DNA from: Mesorhizobium sp. PAMC28654 | GTDB lineage: Bacteria; Pseudomonadota; Alphaproteobacteria; Rhizobiales; Rhizobiaceae | Length of the DNA stretch: 64,000 nucleotides | Direction: 5' to 3' | NCBI RefSeq assembly: GCF_020616515.1 | Contig: NZ_CP085135.1 | Location: 3,286,001-3,350,000 of the forward strand | Shown: positions 10,580 to 19,755 of the stretch, piece by piece | Numbering within the stretch: position 1 is the first letter of the stretch | How the letters are laid out: each line of letters begins with the position of its first letter | Notes under the pieces: generated by a model | Databases searched by the model: none | What the model was told of the DNA's origin: nothing | Seen by the model: the letters and a program-made list of their open reading frames with translations, nothing else | Translations under genes and position numbers: made by a program

Positions 10580-11424
10580 TCACGCCGCGTTGTGGTCCGA
10601 TCGCGCCGTCGATCGGACATATCTGCCTGATCTGTTCAAGATGACCACGAAGCCCCCGGCGGTGATATAGGCAATCAGGGCGTAAAGCGCCGGAGGTATC
10701 GCCATTTCGGCGTTGTTGAGCAGATATTCGCTGAGCGCCAGAGTGATGACGAACGCGGCGTTGTGGATGGCGCTCGCCATAGCGATGGCGATTGCCTGCC
10801 GCCTTTCGACGCGCAACAGGAGCGGCACGACGTAGCCCACGGCCATGCTCGCCAGATTATAGGCAAGGGCGGCAAGGCCTACGACCGGTCCCCATGTGAT
10901 GATGAGGTCCCACTGGCCGATGACTGCAAAGAGAACGACCACCGCCAGGAACAGCATCGCCAGCAGCTTGACGGGGCTCTCCATGCGGTCGGCCAGGGCC
11001 GGATAGCGGTGCTGGATGGCGATCCCGATGAAGGCAGGAACAAACGCGAGGGCGAAGAACTGCAGGAATTTCTCGATCTGCAACGGGATGATCTGGCCGG
11101 CGCCATAGAAATGCAGCAGGGAAAAATTGGTGATCAACGGCACCGACACCAGCGCCACCAGAGAGTTGATCGCCGTCAGCGTCAGGCTGAGCGCCGTGTC
11201 GCCCCTGGCAAGATGCGTGTAGAGAACCGCGGACGGGCCACCGGGGCTGGCCGCGAGCAGCATCATGCCGACCGCCATGGATGGCGGCAGAGCCGAAACG
11301 GACACGATGCCAAAACAGATGACCGGCAACACAAGGATTTGAACGACAAGGGCCACCAGAATGGCTTTCGGCCGCGAGACAACCTTTGAAAAATCCTGGA
11401 GCTTGAGCGACAGGCCAAGACCCA
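10580..11424 (-). CDS. Bile acid:sodium symporter family protein, 5' end replaced by rpsA sequence
   Basis: About 281 codons encode a hydrophobic BASS-family transporter: LGLGLSLKLQDFSKVV leads into the conserved start of the fold, followed by about eight membrane helices including LLAASPGGPSAVLYTHLARGD (the substrate/Na region) and IAMASAIHNAAFVITLAL. Homology stops abruptly at about 11424; codons further upstream on this strand are antisense to rpsA and give no related protein, although the frame stays open to 11641. About 20 N-terminal residues and the natural start are therefore missing. The gene ends 7 bp from cmk, convergent with it. Whether any functional transporter is made is doubtful. 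Confidence 0.8.
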
Positions 11425-11425
11425 G

Positions 11426-12458
11426 CCTGCTGCATGTCACCGACATGGCATGGCGCCGCGTCAACCATCCGACCGAAATCCTCAACATCGGCCAGACGGT
11501 CAAGGTGCAGATCATCCGCATCAACCAGGAAACCCACCGTATCTCGCTCGGCATGAAGCAGCTCGAGAGCGATCCGTGGTCCGAGATCGGCACCAAGTTC
11601 CCGATCGGCAAGAAGATCAAGGGCACCGTCACCAATATCACCGACTACGGCGCGTTCGTCGAGCTGGAGCCGGGCATCGAGGGCCTCATCCACGTTTCGG
11701 AAATGTCGTGGACGAAGAAGAACGTGCATCCCGGCAAGATCCTGTCGACGACGCAGGAAGTCGACGTGGTGGTGCTCGAGGTCGATCCGGCCAAGCGCCG
11801 CATCTCGCTCGGTCTCAAGCAGACGCTGGAGAACCCATGGGAAGCCTTCGCGCGCACCCATCCGGTCGGCAGCCAGGTCGAGGGCGAGGTCAAGAACAAG
11901 ACCGAGTTCGGCCTGTTCATCGGCCTGGAAGGCGACGTGGACGGCATGGTGCACCTTTCCGACCTCGACTGGACCCGTCCGGGCGAGCAGGTCATCGAAG
12001 AGTACAATCGCGGCGACATGGTCAAGGCGCAGGTGCTCGACGTCGACATCGAGAAGGAGCGCATCTCGCTCGGCATCAAGCAGCTGGCCAAGGATTCGGT
12101 CGGCGAAGCGGCGACTTCAGGCGAACTGCGCAAGAACGCCGTCGTCACCTGCGAAGTCACCGGCATCAAGGATGGCGGCCTCGAAGTGCGGCTGGTCGAC
12201 AGCGGCATCGAGACCTTCATCAAGCGCAACGACCTCAGCCGTGACCGTGACGAGCAGCGCCCCGAGCGTTTCTCCGTCGGCCAGAAGCTCGACGCCCGCG
12301 TCATCGCCTTCGACAAGAAGACCCGCAAGCTGCAGGTCTCGATCAAGGCGCTGGAAATCGCCGAAGAGAAGGAAGCAGTCGCACAGTACGGCTCGACCGA
12401 CTCCGGCGCTTCGCTGGGCGATATCCTGGGTGCCGCGCTGAAGAAGCAGGGCAGCTAA
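11426..12458 (+). pseudogene. rpsA: 30S ribosomal protein S1, 5'-truncated
   Basis: Ribosomal protein S1 delivers mRNA to the 30S subunit and normally has about 560 residues with six S1 (OB-fold) repeats in alphaproteobacteria. Here similarity begins mid-repeat 3 at LLHVTDMAWRRVNHPTEIL and runs to a normal C-terminus through repeat 4 (GTVTNITDYGAFVELEPGIE), repeat 5 (EGEVKNKTEFGLFIGL) and repeat 6 (CEVTGIKDGGLEVRL). About 200 N-terminal residues, including the ribosome-docking repeats 1 and 2, are absent; upstream DNA from 11425 leftwards is the antisense of a symporter gene. The frame stays open to 11361 by chance. rpsA is usually essential, so a second intact copy, or a misassembly here, is expected. 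A strong terminator follows. Confidence 0.9.
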
Positions 12459-12501
12459 GCATCAACTCTGCCGCCGCGCCTCGCGCGGCCAGTAACAAGA
12501 A

Positions 12502-12535
12502 CCCCGCCGGAGCGATCCGGCGGGGTTTTTCTTTT
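12502..12535 (+). terminator. Rho-independent terminator of rpsA
   Basis: Perfect 9-bp GC stem CCCCGCCGG / CCGGCGGGG with a 6-nt loop, followed by TTTTTCTTTT. It starts 44 bp after the rpsA stop. Confidence 0.93.
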
Positions 12536-12590
12536 ACGGCAAAGCAATCTTTTCTCCATATAGACCGACCAATACGCAGTAGGATTTCTC

Positions 12591-14510
12591 ATGCGTGATG
12601 GTGTCGATCGGCTCGCTTCGCGGCCGTCATCCTTGCAAGGCCTCTATACGAGGTCGCCGGTCCTGTTTTGCTTTTTGGGCATGGCAATATTGATGATCGT
12701 GGTCAGATCATTGGGCTTGCAGCTCAATGGTGATGTGGACGATCTCGTCAAACTGCATGAGATTCGCGTTTTTCTTGAAACCGGACCTATTTTCGACCGG
12801 ACCTTGCCCGGTATTCTCCAGTCCGAGCCCTACGTTACGCATTGGCCCTGGATCGTGGACCTGCCATATGCGCTATTCGCCAGCGTACTCATGCCATTCG
12901 CCGGCTTTGAGCCATCGTTGACGATAGCAGGCCTTGTCGTCCCGCTGTTGCTGCTTGCGCCCGCGCTCTACTTCTACAACCGATTGCTGATCGCGGTGGG
13001 ATTTGCCAACACGGTCTTCGCGTTGCCCTTGGCTTCGATCTTCGCCATACGCGCATTCTTCGAGTTCGCGCCGGGACGAATCGACTATCATAATCTGCAG
13101 ATTCTGCTGCTTTTGGCGACACTGGTATTGACCCTGTCGCAAAACCGCTTCGCTGCCTTCGGCAACGGCGTGCTGACGGCCTTGGCGCTCGCGATCAGCG
13201 TGGAGTTCGCGCCATTTTACGTGCTTGTCCTGGGAATCTACGCCTTCGACTTCATATTTGCGCAAAAGGATGGCGCAAACAGAATCGTCGCATTCGGCTT
13301 GGCGCTGGCGATCGGCGCGGCGGTTCTGCTCGCGGCTATCGTGCCGCCTTCAGCCTACGGCACAGCCAAGTGCGATACCTATTCTGCCCTGCATGCCCTG
13401 GCACTGATCGCCGCGGGACTGTCTTTCGCCGTCGTACCCGCGCTTGCGGGCCAGCGTAAATGGTGGGCAACGCGGGCGGCAATTCTCGTGGCACTTGCGG
13501 CGGCGAGCCTGGCGACATTGCTGATGCTGTTCCCGCAATGCCTGACGGGCCCCTATGCCCAACTTGATTCCTATGTTCGCGAAAACATGCTCGACAGGAT
13601 TCCGCAGGAAATGAGCCTGTTTCGGCGCCCTGATTTCGTCTTATCCGGGAGTTTTCCCAGCATGATGATCCTGTTCGTCGGCGCGCTCGCTCCCACGGTC
13701 ATATGCCTTGCCCAGCGTGGCCACGATCGCGCCGTCGCCATCATCGCCCTGTTCTCGCTTCTCGCCCTGACTTTGGGCGTCGGCTATTTTCGCTACCTTC
13801 GCTATGTTCCGATGTTTTCCGGCATCGGCCTTCTCTTCGTCGTCGCGGCTTTTGTGCCGCCGCATACCCTGATGGCGGCCTATCTGACACCCCGGATGCC
13901 AGTGATCGTGCCGAGATACATGTTGATCTTGCCAGGCCTCGCCATGTCGGCGGCGATGGTAATTTACTCCTTGTCGGCGCGACCTATTCAAGCCGCAATT
14001 ACCGCTGCCTATCTAGCAAGCAGTTGCGATCTTGGGCGTGTCACATTGCAAGACGGTTGGCCGGCGGAGGCTGTCGTCCTTTCGCCGCCAACAATCGGCG
14101 CCTATCTTCTCGCTCTTGCCGATGGCCCCAAGGTCGTGGCAGTCCCCAACCATCGCGCGGCCATCGGCATCGAACGGACCTATCGGTTCCTTGATCCTCT
14201 AACCGCTGATCCGCGCGCGATTCTCGGTCAATCCAAGGCAACACATGTGGCGGTCTGCGCATGGAGAGGCGCGCCCGCGCCCCAACTCGAGAAAACCTAC
14301 CCATTCGCGGCGATGCTGATGGAAGGCCGCCCGCCGTCATGGCTGGCGGAATGTCCGACCGACACATCATCGCCGTTGCGCATCTATCGCTACCGCAACG
14401 CCCACGGAACGGACCCAGCCTGCCCTGCTTCGAAGGTTCTTGCTCAGGCTCGGCCGATAAGCGGCACCAGCGTGCCGCTTATCGCCAGATTGGCCGGTGA
14501 GACGAGATAG
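12591..14510 (+). CDS. GT-C type polytopic membrane protein (STT3/glycosyltransferase-like)
   Basis: A 639-residue integral membrane protein with ten or more predicted helices in the first 470 residues and a soluble C-terminal part. After helix 1 comes LGLQLNGDVDD, an acidic loop where GT-C enzymes carry their catalytic Asp, then THWPWIVDLPYA and APGRIDYHNLQI. I recognise the HW-x-x-x-VDxP and GRIDxHNxQ pattern from a family of bacterial GT-C/STT3-like membrane proteins thought to use polyprenyl-linked sugars. The acceptor is unknown. The ATG at 12591 has only a weak upstream AGGAT. The 3' end overlaps the convergent SDR gene by 67 bp. Neighbouring genes (SDR, capsular-type glycosyltransferase) fit an envelope-glycan context. 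Confidence 0.72.
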   Translation: MRDGVDRLASRPSSLQGLYTRSPVLFCFLGMAILMIVVRSLGLQLNGDVDDLVKLHEIRVFLETGPIFDRTLPGILQSEPYVTHWPWIVDLPYALFASVLMPFAGFEPSLTIAGLVVPLLLLAPALYFYNRLLIAVGFANTVFALPLASIFAIRAFFEFAPGRIDYHNLQILLLLATLVLTLSQNRFAAFGNGVLTALALAISVEFAPFYVLVLGIYAFDFIFAQKDGANRIVAFGLALAIGAAVLLAAIVPPSAYGTAKCDTYSALHALALIAAGLSFAVVPALAGQRKWWATRAAILVALAAASLATLLMLFPQCLTGPYAQLDSYVRENMLDRIPQEMSLFRRPDFVLSGSFPSMMILFVGALAPTVICLAQRGHDRAVAIIALFSLLALTLGVGYFRYLRYVPMFSGIGLLFVVAAFVPPHTLMAAYLTPRMPVIVPRYMLILPGLAMSAAMVIYSLSARPIQAAITAAYLASSCDLGRVTLQDGWPAEAVVLSPPTIGAYLLALADGPKVVAVPNHRAAIGIERTYRFLDPLTADPRAILGQSKATHVAVCAWRGAPAPQLEKTYPFAAMLMEGRPPSWLAECPTDTSSPLRIYRYRNAHGTDPACPASKVLAQARPISGTSVPLIARLAGETR

Positions 14511-15151
14511 GCGATGGCCTCGGCCGCCGCTTCAAGGCTGACCCATCTGGTGAAATCGGCATCGGGCATGTCGGCGCGGTTGGCCGGCGTATCGAGCGTC
14601 GAGGGTGCCACGGCGTTGACCAGGATGCCCTTGCCCTTCAATTCTTCCGCCATGGCCACTGTCATCGCGGCCACTGCCGCCTTGCTGGCCGCGTACGCGA
14701 CCATACCGGCGCCCCGGCGCGGCTCCAGCGCCGCCCGCGCGGCGACATTGACGATACGGCCCGGCGTCTCCGACGCCAGCATCGAGCGAACCGCGGCGCG
14801 GCAGCACAGGAAGGCGGTGCGCGCATTGGTGTCCATCATCTCGGCAAAGGACGCCGATTCGATCTTCTCTATGGGCGCCACGGCAAAGCCGCCTGCCAGA
14901 TGGATCGAGCCCCACAAGCCCGGAACCTGACTGTAGAACGCCTCGACCTTGGCCGAGTCCGAGAGATCGACATTGTGCGCCAGCCTGACGCGGTCATGCG
15001 CGGTGAAGGGAAAATGCGCGGGTGCGGCGGCATGGGCATTGGGCACATGGCAGATCGCGCCCTCGCCCAGCAATTTCCCCACGACAGCGCCCCCGAGCGC
15101 TCCCGTTCCGCCGGTCACGACGATATGCCTGCCTTCGAGTGTTTCCGTCAT
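14444..15151 (-). CDS. SDR family NAD(P)-dependent oxidoreductase
   Basis: A classical short-chain dehydrogenase/reductase of 235 residues. The cofactor glycine motif is VVTGGTGALGGAVV (residues 11-24), the NNAG position reads HLAGGF, and the catalytic Tyr-x-x-x-Lys is YAASK near residue 156. The catalytic Ser position reads NVAARAA, so the usual Ser may be missing or shifted. ATG 15151 is preceded by AGGAG. Substrate cannot be told. It is the last gene of a minus-strand group and overlaps the GT-C gene tail. Confidence 0.88.
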   Translation of the reverse strand: MTETLEGRHIVVTGGTGALGGAVVGKLLGEGAICHVPNAHAAAPAHFPFTAHDRVRLAHNVDLSDSAKVEAFYSQVPGLWGSIHLAGGFAVAPIEKIESASFAEMMDTNARTAFLCCRAAVRSMLASETPGRIVNVAARAALEPRRGAGMVAYAASKAAVAAMTVAMAEELKGKGILVNAVAPSTLDTPANRADMPDADFTRWVSLEAAAEAIAYLVSPANLAISGTLVPLIGRA

Positions 15152-15280
15152 CCTTGGACCGCTCCTGTTATTTTTTATGATTATGTCGCTTGTTATGCCG
15201 CGCCGACGCAGAGCGTCGCGCCTTTCGCACGATCACTCAACTGATATCTCGACATGGCAGTTGTTGCGTCTTTGCATGCG

Positions 15281-16231
15281 TCAAGCCATCGGCCAGCCAT
15301 CGACGATCGCATCGTGGAGCAAACGTTCGCTCGTTGCCGGCCGCCCGCCGTGGCGCGAAAGCTTGTGCAGCCAGAAACCGTCGAAGAGCGCGCGATGGGC
15401 GACCTCGTCAAACGGCTCGAAGAGCTGCCATTGCAACTCATGCGGCCGATCCGCGCCGACCTGCGGCGTGCGCAGGAAGTCGCGCAGAAGCCGCCGGTGC
15501 AGGAGAAGCGATGCCTCGAAGTGGTAGGGGAACATGAAGTATTCGTGCAGCCTGTCGTATTTCCTCCAGTAATCCGACAGGCCGTGAAGCACCGTCTCGA
15601 CCAGCGGATGCCCTTTGCGGGCATGGATGAACCAGGTTTCCACGAGCCGTGGATGATGGTTCGTCTCGCGTAGGATGTAGAAATCCTCGCGCTCGATTTC
15701 GGCGGGAACAGGCTGCCGCAGCAGGATGGTGGCGTCCAGCCATGTCCCGCCATGATTTTGCAGCAGACTCAACCGAATGAGATTGGAAAAATGCTGCTTG
15801 GTCATCAATCGGCGTTTGTCCCAGAGATGATCCGGCAGATCGATGTGGTTTTCTATCGTCTTGTCGTCGAGCACGATCAGCTCGCGATCAGCCTTGTGTC
15901 GCTGCACGGAGCGCAGGCACGCCCTGATCAATGGCGGGACTTCGTCAACGCCTTGCCCCCAATATTGCCAGATCGGGCCCAGACCGCCGGTCGGCGTGCT
16001 GGCGGAACACCAATGGGAATGGTCGACCGCGACGCGGCGGGCTCGCCGATTTCTCTTGCGCGCAAGCGTCATGCTGACCTTCGCCGCGCCGCTGCGCAAC
16101 GACCAGGGCAAAGCCGGCGAGGAGGCTGCCCAGCGCAGCGGGGCAAGATGCGGAATTCTCAACGTATCCCGGAACGGCGTCTGCTCGCTGAAAAAGGAAG
16201 GCGTCGGCCGGCCGTCAACATTCTCGGGCAC
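15281..16231 (-). CDS. Capsular polysaccharide synthesis-type glycosyltransferase
   Basis: 316 residues from GTG 16231. The core resembles the Caps_synth / GT32-like family that transfers sugars in capsule or LPS synthesis: IWQYWGQGVDEVPPLIRACL, then RHKADRELIVLDDKTI, HFSNLIRLSLLQNHGGTWLD with the DxD-region equivalent TWLDAT, and a C-terminal half with HEYFMFPYHF. The N-terminal 50 residues are basic and less conserved; ATG 16072 is an alternative start. GTG 16231 lies five bases after the stop of the upstream decarboxylase gene, which suggests co-transcription, though the function does not obviously belong to the arginine module. No signal peptide is seen. Confidence 0.8.
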   Translation of the reverse strand: MPENVDGRPTPSFFSEQTPFRDTLRIPHLAPLRWAASSPALPWSLRSGAAKVSMTLARKRNRRARRVAVDHSHWCSASTPTGGLGPIWQYWGQGVDEVPPLIRACLRSVQRHKADRELIVLDDKTIENHIDLPDHLWDKRRLMTKQHFSNLIRLSLLQNHGGTWLDATILLRQPVPAEIEREDFYILRETNHHPRLVETWFIHARKGHPLVETVLHGLSDYWRKYDRLHEYFMFPYHFEASLLLHRRLLRDFLRTPQVGADRPHELQWQLFEPFDEVAHRALFDGFWLHKLSRHGGRPATSERLLHDAIVDGWPMA

Positions 16232-16236
16232 AGCGC

Positions 16237-17814
16237 TTAGTCGACCGTGATTTCGATGACGCGCGGCACCCCGGCTGCCCGCGCGCGTTTGAGCGCATCC
16301 GCAAGACCGCCTGTGTCGGTCAGCCGCTCCGCGGCGATGCCGTAGGCTTCGGCCAGCTTGCAGAAATCCGGCGGCGCGGGCGACACGCCGACCGGTTCGA
16401 CACCGACATCGAGCATCGAGGTCTCGATCTCGCGATAGCCGCGATTGTTCCACACCACAAAGATGACCGGTGCCCGCGCATCGAGTGCGGCGCCCAGTTC
16501 CGGCAGCGTGAACTGGAAACCGCCGTCGCCGGTGAGACAGACGACCGGCGCATCGGGAACGGCAAGGGCGGCGCCCACCGCGGCCGGCGGCCCGTAGCCC
16601 AACGCTCCAAAACCGGTGGCGGCATTGAACCAGCCGCCCGGCCGGTCATGATCGTAATACAGGTTGGCGGCGTAGATGGGCTGGGTCGAATCGCCGACGA
16701 TGATCGATCCCGGCAGCACGTCGCGGATCGTCTCGACCACGCGCACCTGTGCTTGCATGGCCGGGCTGATCTCGGCGAAGGCCGCTTGCCGTGCCACGGC
16801 GGCGCGCGCCTGGCCGTCGCTGGGTGCGGGCGCGTCGCCAATTCGCGAAAGCAGCGCTTCGAGCGCATCACCGCAATCGGCCTGGATCGAAACCGTGGCC
16901 GGGCGGCGCGCGAGCTGGTCGGCGCCGATATCGATGCGGATCAAGTTAGCCGGCAAAACAAACCCGCCATCGCCGTATCCGTCATAGTCGGTCGGGCCGA
17001 ATTCGGTGCCGGCCGCAATGACCAGATCGGCTTCGGCCATCAGCGCCCGCACCGCCTTCAGGCTCGGGCTGGCCGGCACGCAAAGCGGATGGCCGTGCAT
17101 GAGACCGCGCGCATTGGCCGTCTGGACAACCGGCGCTCCCAGCCGCTCGGCCAGGCGTTTCAACGGCTCGTCAGCCTGCTTGGCACCGCCGCCGGCAAGG
17201 ATGAGCGGACGGCGGGCGGCGGCGATGAGTTTGGCTGCCTCGGCGATCTTCCGGTCATCCGGCGCGGGCGGCACGGCATTGCTTAGCGAGGCCGCGATAC
17301 CATCGGCCGGCTTGACCATCACGTCGGTCGGGATTTCGATATGGACCGGGCCAGGACGCGAGGATGAGAACAGCGCGAAGGCCCGCGCCAGGGCACCGGG
17401 CAACTCGGCGGCTTCGGTTACGCGGTAGGACGACAGCGCCACCTTCTCCATCATGCCGCGCTGGTCAGGCAGTTCGTGCAGATGACCGAGGCCCTTGCCC
17501 AGCGTCGGCATGGCGTTGACGCCGGAGATCACCAACATCGGCACCGAATCGGCGCGCGCCTGACCCATGGCCGTGATGGTGTTGGTCAGCCCGGGTCCGG
17601 TGATGACGAAGGCGACGCCTGGCCGGCCGCTGGCGCGGGCATAGCCGTCGGCCATGAAGCCGGCGCCCTGTTCGTGGCGTGGCGTGACGTGGCGGATCTT
17701 CGAGCGCGCCAGCCCGCGATAGAGTTCGACCGTATGCACGCCAGGAATGCCGAAGACGGTATCGACGCCATGGGCTTCCAGCAGGGAGATAAGCGCTTCG
17801 CCGATTGTCGTCAT
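16237..17814 (-). CDS. ThDP-dependent 2-oxoacid decarboxylase (5-guanidino-2-oxopentanoate decarboxylase-like)
   Basis: 525 residues, a thiamine-diphosphate enzyme of the acetolactate synthase superfamily. The N-terminal PYR domain has GIPGVHTVELYRGL and the catalytic Glu in TPRHEQGAGFMADGYARASG (near 50). The central domain spans about 190-320. The C-terminal PP domain has the ThDP/Mg motif GDGGFQFTLPELGAALDARA and VWNNRGY. The closest known theme is AruI, which decarboxylates 2-ketoarginine in the arginine transaminase pathway. The call rests on overall resemblance and on the adjacent deiminase-fold gene and basic amino acid transporter. The start ATG 17814 overlaps the upstream stop (ATGA), so the two are translationally coupled. 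Acetolactate synthase itself is less likely, since no small subunit is present. Confidence 0.82.
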   Translation of the reverse strand: MTTIGEALISLLEAHGVDTVFGIPGVHTVELYRGLARSKIRHVTPRHEQGAGFMADGYARASGRPGVAFVITGPGLTNTITAMGQARADSVPMLVISGVNAMPTLGKGLGHLHELPDQRGMMEKVALSSYRVTEAAELPGALARAFALFSSSRPGPVHIEIPTDVMVKPADGIAASLSNAVPPAPDDRKIAEAAKLIAAARRPLILAGGGAKQADEPLKRLAERLGAPVVQTANARGLMHGHPLCVPASPSLKAVRALMAEADLVIAAGTEFGPTDYDGYGDGGFVLPANLIRIDIGADQLARRPATVSIQADCGDALEALLSRIGDAPAPSDGQARAAVARQAAFAEISPAMQAQVRVVETIRDVLPGSIIVGDSTQPIYAANLYYDHDRPGGWFNAATGFGALGYGPPAAVGAALAVPDAPVVCLTGDGGFQFTLPELGAALDARAPVIFVVWNNRGYREIETSMLDVGVEPVGVSPAPPDFCKLAEAYGIAAERLTDTGGLADALKRARAAGVPRVIEITVD

Positions 17815-18686
17815 TGTCTGAACACCGGACGTGTGAGGCAGGTCGGGCCGCCTTCGCAGGCGATGCACAGCGCGTCGGCCTCGAAGGTGGAAACTGTGCA
17901 GCCGGCGGCCCGCATGGCCGCCGCCGTCTTCGGGAAACCGGCGACGGCGATCACGTCGAGCGGCGCGGTCGGCAACACGTTGAGACTGAGGCCGCTGGAA
18001 GCGTGGAACTCGTCGGCGTCACCCTCGACCAGCCTCATGCCCCGCGCTTTCAGCATCTGGTAGAAGGCCGCCGGCAAGAGGGGCGCGTAGACCAGCGCCA
18101 GGTCGTCGGCAAGCGGGCTGATCACCGACATCAGGTGCAGGCACGCCTCCTCGCCATGCCAGAGTGGCAGGTCGAAGCCAAGGACCTGGATGCCCTTGGC
18201 CGAGAGCAGGTTGGAGAGCTGCTGGATGCCGTCCTGGTTGGTGCGCACGCCTCGGCCAACAGCCAGCGTGTTCGCGTCCACCCAGACGCAATCGCCGCCC
18301 TCGACCTGGCCGGACGCTTCGATGCGGCCAAGAATGGGCACGCCCATGCTGATGTAGGCTGCCTCGTGCAGGCCGGGTTCGGTCCGGCGCAGCGCCTTGC
18401 CCATGGAAAGAATGATGGCGCCGTGATCGGTCATCAGCGACGGGTCGTGGGTGAAGACGGAATCGGCAAGCCCGTCATCGGCGTCGGTCAGCCATTCGAT
18501 CTTGGCGCCGGACTTCGCCACCAGTTTGGTCAGCTGGTCATGCTGGTCAGCGGCTTTTTGTGGGTCGAATCCGCTGCCATAGTGCCATTCGGCCGCCTTG
18601 GCCCGCCGCATGGCGCTGGCGGCGGAACGCATCAGCACGCGCTTCAGCGGTCCGGCCATGGACTGCGACCCGTATGTTTTGTCCAC
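17811..18686 (-). CDS. Arginine deiminase / dimethylargininase superfamily protein
   Basis: 291 residues of the guanidino-group-modifying superfamily (arginine deiminase, DDAH, amidinotransferases). Motifs in order: FTHDPSLM (substrate Asp region), EGGDCVWVDANTLAVGRGVRTN, the His region GEEACLHLMSVISPL, and the C-terminal nucleophile in CEGGPTCLTRP about eight residues from the end. All catalytic positions look intact. GTG 18686 is chosen because GGGAG sits six bases upstream; longer starts (18704, 18716) lack a site. It probably hydrolyses arginine, a methylated arginine or another guanidino acid. It is coupled to the decarboxylase gene and divergent from the ABC transporter across 192 bp that must hold both promoters. 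Confidence 0.87.
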   Translation of the reverse strand: MDKTYGSQSMAGPLKRVLMRSAASAMRRAKAAEWHYGSGFDPQKAADQHDQLTKLVAKSGAKIEWLTDADDGLADSVFTHDPSLMTDHGAIILSMGKALRRTEPGLHEAAYISMGVPILGRIEASGQVEGGDCVWVDANTLAVGRGVRTNQDGIQQLSNLLSAKGIQVLGFDLPLWHGEEACLHLMSVISPLADDLALVYAPLLPAAFYQMLKARGMRLVEGDADEFHASSGLSLNVLPTAPLDVIAVAGFPKTAAAMRAAGCTVSTFEADALCIACEGGPTCLTRPVFRQ

Positions 18687-18878
18687 TAAATTCTCCCTGT
18701 CCATCCCGCCCGCCAATAACCACTACAGCAAGCCGTGATCAATGGTCCAAAAACCATGGTTGACGGAGGCAAGCAGAACGGTCCATCTTGAGAATGGGAA
18801 CTCTGTACAGTGACGGGTAATGGGTAAAACATTCCAGCAACGACGAATCCGGTCGCTTCGCGGAGCGCAGAGACGGTG

Positions 18879-19691
18879 ATGGCGCCAGGCGCCGCTCCCG
18901 CACTGAAGACCACGGCGCTCAATGGCGCCGCTGAAGCCATCCATGTCGAGAACCTGCACAAGAAATTCGGCGAACTGCATGTCCTGAAGGGCGTTTCGCT
19001 GTCGGCGCGCGACGGCGAGGTCATCGCCATCATCGGTGGCAGCGGTTCCGGCAAGTCGACGCTGTTGCGCTGCATCAACTGCCTGGAGAACCCGACGAGC
19101 GGCATCATCCGCGTCAATGGCGAGGAGATCAAGCTGAAGGCCGACAGCCACGGCCATACGGTTCCCGCCGACCGCAAGCAGATCGAACGCATCCGCTCCA
19201 AGCTCGGCATGGTGTTCCAGAATTTCAACCTGTGGAGCCACATGACGTTGATCGAGAACGTCATCGAGGTTCCCGTCCATGTGCTCGGCGTCAAGCGCGA
19301 CGTGGCGATCGCGGAAGCCGAAAAGCTGCTGGCGCGCGTTGGCCTTGCCGAAAAGCGCGACGTCTATCCAGCCTACCTGTCGGGCGGACAGCAACAGCGC
19401 GCCGCGATCGCCCGGGCCCTCGCCATCAATCCGCGCGTCATGCTGTTCGACGAGCCGACCTCGGCGCTCGACCCTGAACTGGTCGGCGAGGTGCTGAAGG
19501 TGATCGGCGACCTGGCCCGCGAAGGCCGCACCATGGTGCTGGTCACCCACGAAATGAAGTTCGCCCGCGAGGTCGCGACCCACGTCGTCTACCTCTACAA
19601 CGGGCTGGTCGAGGAAGAAGGACCGCCGGAGCAGATCTTTGGCGCACCGAGATCCGAAAGGCTCAAGCAATTCATCCGCAACATCGGCTAG
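18879..19691 (+). CDS. Polar amino acid ABC transporter ATP-binding protein (HisP/OccP type)
   Basis: 270 residues, the ATPase of a basic/polar amino acid importer. Walker A GGSGSGKSTLLR, Q loop VFQNFNLW, signature LSGGQQQRAAIARALA, Walker B VMLFDEPTSALDPE and the switch His in VTHEMKFAREV are all present. About 25 residues precede the usual family start. ATG 18879 is used; GTG 18876 directly before it is equally possible. It is the first gene of a plus-strand operon with the binding protein and two permeases, divergent from the deiminase-fold gene, so the likely cargo is arginine, ornithine or a derived opine. Confidence 0.92.
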   Translation: MAPGAAPALKTTALNGAAEAIHVENLHKKFGELHVLKGVSLSARDGEVIAIIGGSGSGKSTLLRCINCLENPTSGIIRVNGEEIKLKADSHGHTVPADRKQIERIRSKLGMVFQNFNLWSHMTLIENVIEVPVHVLGVKRDVAIAEAEKLLARVGLAEKRDVYPAYLSGGQQQRAAIARALAINPRVMLFDEPTSALDPELVGEVLKVIGDLAREGRTMVLVTHEMKFAREVATHVVYLYNGLVEEEGPPEQIFGAPRSERLKQFIRNIG

Positions 19692-19755
19692 GGGACAAGG
19701 CCGAGGGCGGACGAAAAACGGGAACACCAACCATAACAAACTGGGAGTTGTGAAT

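Noticed and set aside
11425..11641. 5' extension of the symporter frame over rpsA
   Set aside because: This part is simply antisense rpsA; the open frame is chance, so I end the homologous region at 11424.
18740..18762. Short dyad ATGGT-N6-ACCAT in the arginine-module divergent promoter
   Set aside because: Only 5-bp arms and no regulator gene nearby; such a dyad is expected by chance.
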